Below are positions 1-6,295 of a stretch of DNA of 8,490 nucleotides, piece after piece. Position numbers and translations under genes: made by a program. The notes below the pieces were generated by a model that was not told where the DNA came from, searched no databases, and saw only the letters and a program-made list of their open reading frames with translations. The number at the start of each line of letters is the position of its first letter. Within the stretch, counting starts at the first letter, position 1. The stretch is from Anaerolineales bacterium UBA3905 (GTDB taxonomy: Bacteria; Chloroflexota; Anaerolineae; Caldilineales; Caldilineaceae): the NCBI GenBank assembly GCA_002391565.1, contig DGFH01000230.1:6187-14676 (forward strand), in the 5' to 3' direction.

Positions 1-245
1 AACGCAGTGATGGCCGCACCAAGCAGATAGTAGAGCGGCGGCTGGCTGCCCTCCTGCGCCCAGGGCGCCACCCCGACATCCTCCGGCGCCGCCAATCCCT
101 TGCCAGCCGCCAGCCAGCGGATGTACTCATAATGCCAGACCTCATCCGGCGATTCGAACAGTGGCACAACGGCGCTATACATCACCGCCAGCGCCAGATA
201 GACCGCTACAAGCCCCGTGAGCCGCCAGTGTTCACTCGCCTTCAC
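1..245 (-). CDS. Membrane glycosyltransferase (GT39/ArnT-like, GT-C fold), N-terminal part only
   Basis: The minus strand is open from a GTG at 245 to the window edge, giving 81 residues with no stop. Residues 9-27 form a hydrophobic segment (probable first membrane helix). It is followed by the acidic motif FESPDEVWHYEYIRWL (residues 30-45) and then SQPPLYYLLG (67-76). Polyprenyl-phosphate-sugar dependent GT-C transferases of the dolichyl-phosphate-mannose transferase type commonly have this pattern: a helix, an Asp/Glu pair in the first extracytoplasmic loop, then a Q-P-P-x-Y-Y motif before the next helix. The acidic pair here is D34-E35. The likely role is transfer of a sugar from a lipid carrier at the outer face of the membrane; the substrate cannot be read. 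GTG 245 was chosen because AGGA (252-255) lies 6 nt upstream; TTG 251 is an alternative, and there is no in-frame ATG near the start. The gene follows the oxidoreductase gene on the same strand after a gap of 115 nt. Confidence 0.75.
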   Translation of the reverse strand, partial: MKASEHWRLTGLVAVYLALAVMYSAVVPLFESPDEVWHYEYIRWLAAGKGLAAPEDVGVAPWAQEGSQPPLYYLLGAAITA

Positions 246-360
246 AACCAATCCTGCATTCCACCGGTTTCCAGATTGACACTTTTTCGTCGCCCAGTTG
301 CGTGGTGCGAAGGGCGTTGGGACTGCCCCAACTCGTCTCCGCCCCCTCGCAACTCGCCCC
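246..360. other. Short same-strand intergenic gap
   Basis: These 115 bases separate two minus-strand genes. On the minus strand there is a small hairpin (GTTGGG/CCCAAC with a 5-nt loop) but no T-run after it, so no intrinsic terminator is supported. Read-through from the oxidoreductase gene into the glycosyltransferase gene is possible. Confidence 0.4.
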
Positions 361-1515
361 TCACACTATCTGCGCCGCCGGGTCGAGCGGGAGGGAAATC
401 GGGGCGCCGCCTGTCTGGCTAGAAAGGCGGATCGCCAGCGTGATCTCCTGATCGAGGCGCGCCTGTTGGGCGCCATAGGTTGGTTCACCGCCGTTGCGCA
501 CCGCCTCCACCAGGCTGAGCAGGCAACCTGCCACGCCGATCTCGTCATCATGCCACTGCACACCATGCCCCTTCACCTGCGGACGGAAGGGATTTTCCCA
601 TGTCACGATGGGCAACTCCGGGTCGCCGGTGTGAGCGACCATCGCCACCAGTGCGCCGCCGTCATTGCGCTCCCAACGCCGCTCCAGTGTGATGAAGCGG
701 GGCGCCTCGCCGCCAGGCGCAATCAAACTCAGCCATTCCTGCACATCCAGATTAACGCCAACAGTGATGCCCATGCCGCGCTCCGCCAGGAAGCGACTGC
801 TGCGCCACCAACGCACCGCCGAGTCGTAGCCGACGCTTGTCCAATGATAGACGCCCAATTGCCCACCGTCGAAGGTGATCAGGCCGTGCTCCTGAGTCTC
901 AGTGCGTTCCCCGCGCGTCTCCGCCAGTCGCGACCAATGCGCCGCCAACGGATAGTTGCGGACAGCGCCCGTCACCTGCAACGGACGGGCGTCGAAGCCC
1001 AGGTAGCTGCGCAGCACACTGACGCCGTGATAGCCATGCCCGGCGAAATCGTTGAAGGAAGTGTGCACGCGGCCAAAGAGACCGCTGCGAATCAACGCCA
1101 GTTTGATTTGTTCCAGCGGGCGGCGGTGAAACTGTTCGGCGACTTCGATCTTGCGCCCGCGATGGTGGGCGGCGGCAATGATGGCGTCCGCTTCGCTGAG
1201 CTTATGGGCAATCGGCGTTTCCAACAGCACGTGCAGCCCTGCTTCCACCGCCATCAGACCGACCTCCCCGTTAGCGCCGTAGGCAACGGAAACAATGCCG
1301 ATCTCCGGCGCCTGGTCGCGCATCAGACGGTCGATGTCGGTGTACCAGGGAACGTGCAGACTTTCGCCCAGTCGCCGCGCCGATTCCGCACGTCGCCCCC
1401 ACACACCCACCAGCTCGACCTCGTTGGGCAGCGCCTGTACGAGCGGGCCATAAAGATAGTCCGACCGCCTGGCCGTTCCGATGATGGCTACGCGCAATGG
1501 TCGAGTGGTTGACAT
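361..1515 (-). CDS. Divergent Gfo/Idh/MocA family oxidoreductase
   Basis: A 384-residue protein of about the usual length for the family (330-400). Residues 6-105 form a Rossmann-type domain: a beta strand RVAIIGT at 8-14, a second strand ending VGVWGRR (36-42), and LHVLLETPIAH at 94-104, the position of the family EKP motif. The C-terminal part (from about 125) is rich in the alternating strands typical of the family's open beta-sheet domain, with His163 at the usual catalytic-His position. Family members reduce or oxidise sugars and inositols with NAD(P). Departures from the consensus are clear: the glycine-rich loop reads GTARRS, not GxGxxG; the EKP lysine is Thr100; and the Asp four residues before His163 is Gly159. 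Catalysis may therefore be altered or absent. ATG 1515 is supported by GAGGAG (1522-1527) 6 nt upstream. The gene is divergent from the aldo/keto reductase. Family is secure, substrate unknown. Confidence 0.88.
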   Translation of the reverse strand: MSTTRPLRVAIIGTARRSDYLYGPLVQALPNEVELVGVWGRRAESARRLGESLHVPWYTDIDRLMRDQAPEIGIVSVAYGANGEVGLMAVEAGLHVLLETPIAHKLSEADAIIAAAHHRGRKIEVAEQFHRRPLEQIKLALIRSGLFGRVHTSFNDFAGHGYHGVSVLRSYLGFDARPLQVTGAVRNYPLAAHWSRLAETRGERTETQEHGLITFDGGQLGVYHWTSVGYDSAVRWWRSSRFLAERGMGITVGVNLDVQEWLSLIAPGGEAPRFITLERRWERNDGGALVAMVAHTGDPELPIVTWENPFRPQVKGHGVQWHDDEIGVAGCLLSLVEAVRNGGEPTYGAQQARLDQEITLAIRLSSQTGGAPISLPLDPAAQIV

Positions 1516-1619
1516 GACATTCTCCTCTGTGGCTGTTGCGCAATCGGGGCGATCGATGCAGGGCGAGCGTCCGGTTGCAACAAGTTATCGATTTTTAGGT
1601 TGTCACATGATTTTGCTCG

Positions 1620-1680
1620 CAATCTTCCCGGAAGCTTTGGAGCTTCCGGGAAGATAAACAGTTAACCTAGCGGTCAATAA
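1620..1680 (+). repeat. 61-bp hairpin repeat, copy A
   Basis: The element has a perfect 15-bp inverted repeat (1622-1636 with 1641-1655, starting ATCTTCCCGG) around a TTGG loop at 1637-1640. A 25-base tail follows (1656-1680), reading AAACAGTTAACCTAGCGGTC and then AATAA. The same 61 bases occur in inverse orientation at 8430-8490 with two tail substitutions and an inverted loop. There is no T-run on either side, and the copy lies between divergent genes, so it is not placed or built as an intrinsic terminator. It could be an interspersed palindromic element (REP- or MITE-like) or a regulatory site. Its nature is unknown; the pairing itself is read directly. Confidence 0.9.
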
Positions 1681-1826
1681 GTCAAAGTTGTTCCATTTAT
1701 TGTGTTCGAAAGCGGAGATTGACGCAAACCCCATGGTCGCAGCCGCAGCACATGCACACAGAGAATTGAACACCAAAAGCTTCTAGGCGCATTCGCCAAA
1801 GCATTTCAAAAAGAAAATCTGAAAAA

Positions 1827-1855
1827 GTGACAAAGTTCCCCAAATCAGATACGAT
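1827..1855 (+). promoter_or_regulatory. Candidate sigma70-type promoter of the aldo/keto reductase gene
   Basis: GTGACA at 1827-1832 (5 of 6 to TTGACA) is followed after 17 nt by TACGAT at 1850-1855 (4 of 6 to TATAAT). This predicts a start near 1862 and a leader of about 43 nt ending in the AGGAG ribosome site at 1893-1897. Read by eye only. Confidence 0.5.
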
Positions 1856-1904
1856 TATGCTGTGGATTTAACTCTTTCTCTTCAAAACAATCAGGAGCAA
1901 CGTT

Positions 1905-2903
1905 ATGGCAATCAAACATGTACGGCTGGGTAAACATGGCGCCCTCGTCAGCAATCTCTGTCTTGGCACCATGAACTTCGGCTGGGTCACGTCGGAAGAG
2001 GAGAGCTTCCGCATCATGGATCGGGCGCTGGAGCTGGGGATCAACTTCTTCGACACTGCCGATGTTTACGGCTGGGCCGTCCAGCATGGCACGACGGAGG
2101 AGATCATCGGGCGCTGGTTTGCGCAGGGCGGCGGACGCCGCGAGGCGGTTGTGCTGGCCACGAAGGTCTACAATCCTGTCACGCGCAAGGGGGCGCGGCC
2201 AGAACCGAACAGTGACGGGCGCAGCCTGTCGGCGTACAAGATCCGCAAGCACTGCGAAGGCAGCCTCAAACGCATGCAGACCGACTGGATCGATCTTTAT
2301 CAGATGCATCACATCGATCGCGAGTGTCCGTGGGATGAGACGTGGCAGGCGTTTGGTGCGCTGGTCAACCAGGGCAAGGTGGTTTATGTCGGCTCTAGCA
2401 ACTTCGCCGGCTGGGACATCGCCACGGCCTGCCAGGAAGCCGACAAGCGCGGCATGACAGGTCTTGTCAGCGAGCAGAGCATCTATCACCTGGACAACCG
2501 CATGATCGAGCTGGAGGTGATCCCGGCCTGTCGTCACTACGGGCTGGGGCTGATCCCGTGGAGTCCGCTGGGCGGAGGGCTGCTGGGCGGCGCATTGGAG
2601 AAAGCCAAAGCCGGGCGGCGCATGAGCGAAGATTTTGCCAAACAGGTGGAGAAAAAGCGCCCACAACTGGAAGCCTATGAAGCGCTCTGTCGCGACATCG
2701 GCCACGAACCGGGCGAAGTGGCGCTGGCGTGGCTGTTGCACAACCCGGCCGTCACGGCGCCGATCATCGGCCCGCGCACCATCGAGCAGCTAGAGAGCGC
2801 CGTCCGCGCCACCGAGATCACGCTCGACGCCGAGGTGCTGGCAAAGCTGGATGCAATCTTCCCCGGCCCCGGCGGCGAAGCGCCTAAAGCATACGCGTGG
2901 TGA
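1905..2903 (+). CDS. Aldo/keto reductase
   Basis: A complete 332-residue NADPH-dependent aldo/keto reductase, the usual length for the superfamily (TIM barrel, soluble). The catalytic tetrad is visible: Asp50 and Tyr55 in FFDTADVYG, Lys87 in LATKVY, and His135 in DLYQMH. Further family signatures are LGTMNFG (20-26), YVGSSNF, the SEQSIYHL strand, LIPWSPLGGGLLGG, and IIGPRTIEQL near the C-terminus, which contacts the nicotinamide cofactor's phosphate in relatives. The sequence resembles the Kv-beta/YghZ/YajO-like branch, which reduces small aldehydes and ketones; the true substrate is unknown. ATG 1905 has AGGAG (1893-1897) 7 nt upstream. It appears monocistronic, with its own promoter in the divergent region and a bidirectional terminator downstream. 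Family is certain, specificity is not. Confidence 0.95.
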   Translation: MAIKHVRLGKHGALVSNLCLGTMNFGWVTSEEESFRIMDRALELGINFFDTADVYGWAVQHGTTEEIIGRWFAQGGGRREAVVLATKVYNPVTRKGARPEPNSDGRSLSAYKIRKHCEGSLKRMQTDWIDLYQMHHIDRECPWDETWQAFGALVNQGKVVYVGSSNFAGWDIATACQEADKRGMTGLVSEQSIYHLDNRMIELEVIPACRHYGLGLIPWSPLGGGLLGGALEKAKAGRRMSEDFAKQVEKKRPQLEAYEALCRDIGHEPGEVALAWLLHNPAVTAPIIGPRTIEQLESAVRATEITLDAEVLAKLDAIFPGPGGEAPKAYAW

Positions 2904-2952
2904 AGCGCAACCACTGCGCCGAACGCTGACAGTCGCTAGAAAAAACGCACCG

Positions 2953-2990
2953 AAGAGAGCGCCCCGTCTGTACGGCTGGGGCGCTCTCTT
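2953..2990. terminator. Bidirectional intrinsic terminator between convergent genes
   Basis: A perfect 13-bp stem (AAGAGAGCGCCCC at 2953-2965 with its complement at 2978-2990) has a 12-nt loop and sits between the aldo/keto reductase stop (2903) and the hydrolase stop (2995). On the minus strand it is followed by TT and, 7 nt further, by a run of six T (2945-2940), a good terminator for the hydrolase. On the plus strand the T-tract is weak, so termination of the reductase transcript there is less sure. Confidence 0.8.
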
Positions 2991-2994
2991 GATG

Positions 2995-5046
2995 TCACTC
3001 GCCGGTCGACTTGCTCTGCCCCAGACACGCCGCCACCGCCGCCGCATCGGGCCAGGCGCGGAAGGTGCAGGCTGCAGGGTTCGGCTGCGGCTCGCGAATG
3101 CCAGCGCCGCCGTCGACGCCACTGTAGAGGCCATACCACCAATCGACGACGCCGGCCACGTCGCCACAACCGGCGGCGGCGGCGCGCAACCCAACGTCGG
3201 CGTACTGGTACCAGAAGACTTTGGTCACACCCGGCGCAGTCGAGGGCCAGGCGCTTTCTCGCAGGAGGATGTCGAAGGCTTGCGGCAAATAAGCTGCCTG
3301 TTCGATGCCGGTCACCAGCGTGGCAGCCACGCAGGCGCAGCGCTGCGTGGCCGGATTGTTGCTGTCGCCCGCGCGATTCCAGCCAATTTCTGTCACCCAC
3401 AACGGGCGGTTGGCATAACCGGCGGCCGCCAACGCCTGCATGAGCCGCACCAGCACGGTCGGCGTATCGCCATAGAGGAAAGTCGGGTCGCGGACAGGCT
3501 GAGCCCCGGTGCAATATTCTGCATTGGGGTAGAGGTGCACGCCCATTACATCGAAGGCCTCACCGGGCGGAACAGACCTGGCAAGCGCAGCTAATGTCTG
3601 CCGCAAATGGGTGACAGCCGCCGGCCCAACGCTACTCAGCCCGCCGCTGACAATGCGTGCAGTAGGGGCGCTGCGCCGGATAGCGGCGCCGGTCTCGGCC
3701 AGTAGGGCGGCAAATTCTCCCGGCGGCAGGTAGCTGTTGACATGATCCGGCTCGTTCCACACCTCCCAGGCGCTCACGCGGTCGGCGTAGTAGTGCGCCA
3801 GCCAGGCGGCAAGTGTGGTGAAACCCTGGCGATAGGCCGCAGCGTCCTGGCGGCTGCGCCAGCCATCGGCGGGCATGAGCATGTTGTCTAGCAATCCCAA
3901 CACGGCGATGGGGGACTTGCGATGACAAAGCAGGTCGAACAACGCATCGTAGTGTTTGAGATCGACATAGCCGAGCAAGCCGCCGCGCCCAGGCACGGCC
4001 AGCCCGTCCGGCTCACTGCCAGCCCGCCCCTGCATCTCCACACGCACCCACTGTACACCGAGCGCGCGCAGCCGCGCCACATGTCCCGCCAGTCCTGTCG
4101 GTGTGAGATCGGGATAGGGCGGCAGGTTCAGCCCCTTGCTCACCTGGCCGTTGCCCGGCGCCCCCGGCAACGCCAGCGTCGGATCAAGTTGCTCACAACC
4201 GGCGGGCGGTGGGACGAATGCCTCCACGGTGATATTGGCCAGGTGAATGCCTGTAGGCTGCCTGACCTGGGTCGGCTGACGCAATTCCCACAGGAGGGCC
4301 ACACGACCGGCGCTGGGCGGGGCGACAGGCGGAAAGTAGACGCGTTGCACCTGCTCCGCCGCAGAGGGATCGGTCAGCGCCGGGGTGCGCCAACGTCGCC
4401 CCCAGAAAGTGCGCCCATCCGTCGATGCGCCGACGAACAATGCTTCAGCAAAGGCGCGCGCGTCGAGCCGCAGCGAAAACTGCACCAGGAAGTTGGTCGC
4501 CTGAGCAGGGCTGGGAAAAACGCACACCCAGCGACGACGATATTCCCCGATGATCGGTGATGGTGAGGGCGCCGCTGTAGGCCATGCACGGCGCAGACGC
4601 GCCTCCATGTTGTGACGCAGACCGGTAAGCGTCGAGAGCGACCGACAGGCTGGATGCGTCGAGAACGGCCACGCCGCCCTCATCTGCACCTTCCAGCCGA
4701 AGGATTGCGTGGCGGGTGCGGGTGCGGTGTGGGCAAGGGTAGGCGACGCCAGCGCGTTCACAGGGAGCGTTACGACCTCTGGCGTTGGCAGGCTGTGTTG
4801 CCACAGGGGCAGCTGGTCGGCCGCATCCCAGGGCGAGGCAAAGTCGCCGGGTTGGATGATATGCGCCTGCACGTAATGCGGCGGCAGGTAGAGCGTGGCT
4901 GCTGGAGGTGACGATGCAGGCTCATGGCGAGATGTTGCATGCTGCTGGGCAACGAGAGGCGTCGGCGTCATGACGCCGAGCCACACCAGCAGGTGCAACC
5001 CCATGCGCACAATGCGCCAGATTTTGTGTTGTACGCGCCCGGGCAT
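2995..5046 (-). CDS. Secreted clan-A-like glycoside hydrolase with an N-terminal accessory region
   Basis: Residue numbers refer to the 683-residue protein from ATG 5046. Residues 1-33 look like a Sec signal peptide: a basic n-region (several Arg/Lys), a hydrophobic core MGLHLLVWLGVM (15-26) and a likely cleavage after PLVA (30-33). Residues about 34-285 are a Pro/Ala-rich stretch leading to a beta-rich region I do not recognise, possibly a carbohydrate-binding jelly roll. From about 300 a TIM-barrel hydrolase follows: GVQWVRVEMQG on an early strand, WEVWNEPD with Glu432 as probable acid/base, VHLYP (503-507), WVTEIGW with Glu553 as probable nucleophile, and FWYQYAD on the last strand. The NEP and TEIGW pair is typical of retaining clan GH-A enzymes (GH5/GH39-like); the sugar is unknown. 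The open frame continues upstream to 5340, but that would overlap the dehydrogenase. ATG 5070 and ATG 5004 are alternative starts, and none has a good ribosome site. Probably co-transcribed with the dehydrogenase gene. Confidence 0.87.
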   Translation of the reverse strand: MPGRVQHKIWRIVRMGLHLLVWLGVMTPTPLVAQQHATSRHEPASSPPAATLYLPPHYVQAHIIQPGDFASPWDAADQLPLWQHSLPTPEVVTLPVNALASPTLAHTAPAPATQSFGWKVQMRAAWPFSTHPACRSLSTLTGLRHNMEARLRRAWPTAAPSPSPIIGEYRRRWVCVFPSPAQATNFLVQFSLRLDARAFAEALFVGASTDGRTFWGRRWRTPALTDPSAAEQVQRVYFPPVAPPSAGRVALLWELRQPTQVRQPTGIHLANITVEAFVPPPAGCEQLDPTLALPGAPGNGQVSKGLNLPPYPDLTPTGLAGHVARLRALGVQWVRVEMQGRAGSEPDGLAVPGRGGLLGYVDLKHYDALFDLLCHRKSPIAVLGLLDNMLMPADGWRSRQDAAAYRQGFTTLAAWLAHYYADRVSAWEVWNEPDHVNSYLPPGEFAALLAETGAAIRRSAPTARIVSGGLSSVGPAAVTHLRQTLAALARSVPPGEAFDVMGVHLYPNAEYCTGAQPVRDPTFLYGDTPTVLVRLMQALAAAGYANRPLWVTEIGWNRAGDSNNPATQRCACVAATLVTGIEQAAYLPQAFDILLRESAWPSTAPGVTKVFWYQYADVGLRAAAAGCGDVAGVVDWWYGLYSGVDGGAGIREPQPNPAACTFRAWPDAAAVAACLGQSKSTGE

Positions 5047-5089
5047 GTGGACGTTAGCGCTCCCTGCCATCTTCTGGGGTGGTGATGAG

Positions 5090-6067
5090 CTATGGCGTCG
5101 GCCAGGCTGTCGGGTTAACAATGTCGGCGGGGCGCGTGCCCGCAAAGAACGCCAGCAGGCGATCCATAGCCATCTCTTCCATGCGGCGCCGCCCCTCCCG
5201 CGTGACGGAGGCGCTGTGTGGCGTGGCGATGACGGCGGGATGGCGACGCAATGGGTGATCGACAGCGGGCGGCTCGGCGGCAAAGACATCGATGCCGGCG
5301 CCGGCAAGATGGCCGCGCGCGAGTGCGTCGAGCAATGCATCTTCGTCCACGAGCGCGCCCCGCGCCAGATTGAGCAAATAGCTGCCTGCCTTCATCTGCG
5401 CCAGACGGGCGGCATTGATCATGCCGACCGTATCGGGCGTGGCTGGAACGTGCAGGGAAAGAAAATCAGCCTGAGCGATGACCTCATCGAGCGAAGCCAG
5501 CGTCACTCCCAGTGCGGCGGCGTGATCGGCAGGCAAGTATGGGTCATAGGCCAGTACGCGCATCTGGAAGGCAAGCCGGCAAATCTCTGCCACGCGGCGC
5601 CCAATGCGCCCACAGCCGATCAGACCGAGCGTCTTACCCTGCACTTCATCCCCCACAATCACGCCAGTGCGTGGCCCCCACTTCCCCTCAGCCAGGTTGT
5701 CGTTGCCCGGCTTGAGCCGCTTTGCCAGCGCCAGCAACATCGCCACCGTGTGCTCGGCTGTCGATTCGGTTGGTCCGTCCGGCGTGTTGGTGACAATGAC
5801 GCCGCGCGCCGTAGCTGCATCCAGGTCGATATTGTCGACGCCAATGCCGGTGCGGGCGATCAGGCGCAGCTGCGGGCAGGCATCCAGCACAGTTGCATCA
5901 TAACGCAGCTGTGAAGAGGCAATGATGGCCTGTGCAGGTGCGGCGTTCCGATAGATCGGCGGTTGGTCGGCGGCGCGGATCACCTGCACGCCGGCCGGCA
6001 GGCGCGCCAACACAGCATCTGACAATGGCGCTTCCAACCAGAGATGGGTGAGGATGGATGGTGGCAT
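5090..6067 (-). CDS. D-isomer-specific 2-hydroxyacid dehydrogenase (NAD-dependent)
   Basis: A 325-residue protein, matching the short form of this family (glyoxylate/hydroxypyruvate reductase or SerA-like without the C-terminal regulatory domain). The NAD-binding loop is GCGRIG (151-156), with Asp175 at the end of the following strand (LAYDPY) as ribose-binding acid. The catalytic triad is present: Arg236 in LARGALVDE, Glu265 in VFAAEPP, and His284 in ATPHSAS. The substrate-side motif RTGIGVDNID lies at 72-81. It interconverts a 2-oxoacid and a D-2-hydroxyacid in the cytoplasm; hydroxypyruvate, glyoxylate or phosphoglycerate are all possible. ATG 6067 was chosen over an in-frame ATG at 6187 because AAGGAG (6073-6078) lies 5 nt upstream and the protein then begins exactly where relatives do. 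The hydrolase gene follows after a short gap (stop codon 5090-5092; hydrolase start 5070 or 5046), which implies an operon. Confidence 0.94.
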   Translation of the reverse strand: MPPSILTHLWLEAPLSDAVLARLPAGVQVIRAADQPPIYRNAAPAQAIIASSQLRYDATVLDACPQLRLIARTGIGVDNIDLDAATARGVIVTNTPDGPTESTAEHTVAMLLALAKRLKPGNDNLAEGKWGPRTGVIVGDEVQGKTLGLIGCGRIGRRVAEICRLAFQMRVLAYDPYLPADHAAALGVTLASLDEVIAQADFLSLHVPATPDTVGMINAARLAQMKAGSYLLNLARGALVDEDALLDALARGHLAGAGIDVFAAEPPAVDHPLRRHPAVIATPHSASVTREGRRRMEEMAMDRLLAFFAGTRPADIVNPTAWPTP

Positions 6068-6072
6068 GAGCA

Positions 6073-6078
6073 CTCCTT
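6073..6078 (-). promoter_or_regulatory. Ribosome binding site fixing the dehydrogenase start
   Basis: AAGGAG on the minus strand lies 5 nt before ATG 6067. It decides between this start and an in-frame upstream ATG at 6187, which would add 40 residues unlike the family. Confidence 0.85.
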
Positions 6079-6127
6079 CAGGTGAGAGCTGGCAGGCTGA
6101 TAGGTATATTTTGCCACAGAAGCGTAT

Positions 6128-6171
6128 GCGCACGCGAGCCACGATGTGCGCGTGCGCTTTTGATGATTTTT
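6128..6171 (+). terminator. Terminator-like hairpin in a divergent leader (possible attenuator)
   Basis: A perfect 9-bp GC-rich stem (GCGCACGCG at 6128-6136 with CGCGTGCGC at 6149-6157) and 12-nt loop are followed on the plus strand by TTTT (6158-6161) and, after GATGA, by TTTTT (6167-6171). The form is that of an intrinsic terminator reading rightward. No plus-strand gene lies to its left, so it could attenuate a long leader of the amidotransferase-like gene, stop antisense transcription, or be incidental. Confidence 0.45.
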
Positions 6172-6184
6172 CGGTTTGGCGTCC

Positions 6185-6231
6185 CACCGGCGATACTGGC
6201 AGATAACTCCGGCTGCGCAGGAGCGCCGGTG
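6185..6231. repeat. 8-bp inverted repeat in the divergent intergenic region
   Basis: CACCGGCG (6185-6192) and CGCCGGTG (6224-6231) are perfect inverse copies 31 nt apart, between the dehydrogenase and amidotransferase-like genes. They might be half-sites for a shared regulator. In GC-rich DNA an 8-bp pair at this distance can arise by chance. Confidence 0.3.
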
Positions 6232-6283
6232 TGAATCAATATCAATTGTGTTGGTAAGCGCCGAATTGCGTCCAATGTAGAAT

Positions 6284-6289
6284 GAGGTG
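6284..6289 (+). promoter_or_regulatory. Ribosome binding site deciding the amidotransferase-like start
   Basis: GAGGTG lies 6 nt before ATG 6296. The in-frame GTG 6287 and ATG 6290 overlap or abut this site and so are unlikely to be used. Confidence 0.6.
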
Positions 6290-6295
6290 ATGCGT

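Larger units (their letters stand above)
1516..1904. other. Divergent intergenic region with hairpin repeat and promoter
   Basis: This 389-bp non-coding stretch lies between the oxidoreductase (minus) and aldo/keto reductase (plus) genes. It contains copy A of the 61-bp hairpin repeat (1620-1680), a candidate sigma70-type promoter for the plus gene (1827-1855), and an 8-bp palindrome GTTGCAAC at 1574-1581 between the repeat and the minus-strand gene. From about 1800 to 1890 it is distinctly more AT-rich than the genes. No convincing small gene was seen in it. Confidence 0.7.

Noticed and set aside
298..1512. Long plus-strand open frame (404 codons) opposite the oxidoreductase gene
   Set aside because: It lies antisense to a protein with clear family features, is rich in Arg/His/Gln as antisense frames in GC-rich DNA are, and has no recognisable domain.
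1574..1581. GTTGCAAC palindrome as an operator of the oxidoreductase gene
   Set aside because: Only 8 bp with no second site, and no clear promoter could be placed around it; kept as a note in the intergenic entry.
1620..1680. Hairpin repeat as intrinsic terminator
   Set aside because: It lies between two divergent gene starts and is not followed by a T-run on either strand.
1845..2741. Long minus-strand frame opposite the aldo/keto reductase gene
   Set aside because: It is a shadow of a gene with an intact catalytic tetrad, and has no motif of its own.
4151..4172. Inverted repeat GTTGCC...GGCAAC inside the hydrolase gene
   Set aside because: It falls in a Gly/Pro/Ala-rich coding stretch where GC-rich inverse matches are expected, and the frame is uninterrupted.
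5047..5340. Upstream extension of the hydrolase to 781 residues
   Set aside because: It would overlap the dehydrogenase gene by about 250 bases, and the added residues are Pro/Arg-rich and would bury the signal peptide inside the protein.
4895..5914. Plus-strand frame (339 codons) across the hydrolase-dehydrogenase junction
   Set aside because: It crosses two well-supported minus-strand genes, and its translation shows no fold or motif.
6246..6283. TTGTGT/TTGGTA with TAGAAT as promoter of the amidotransferase-like gene
   Set aside because: The spacings do not fit (21 nt or more), and TAGAAT overlaps the ribosome-site region, which would leave almost no leader.
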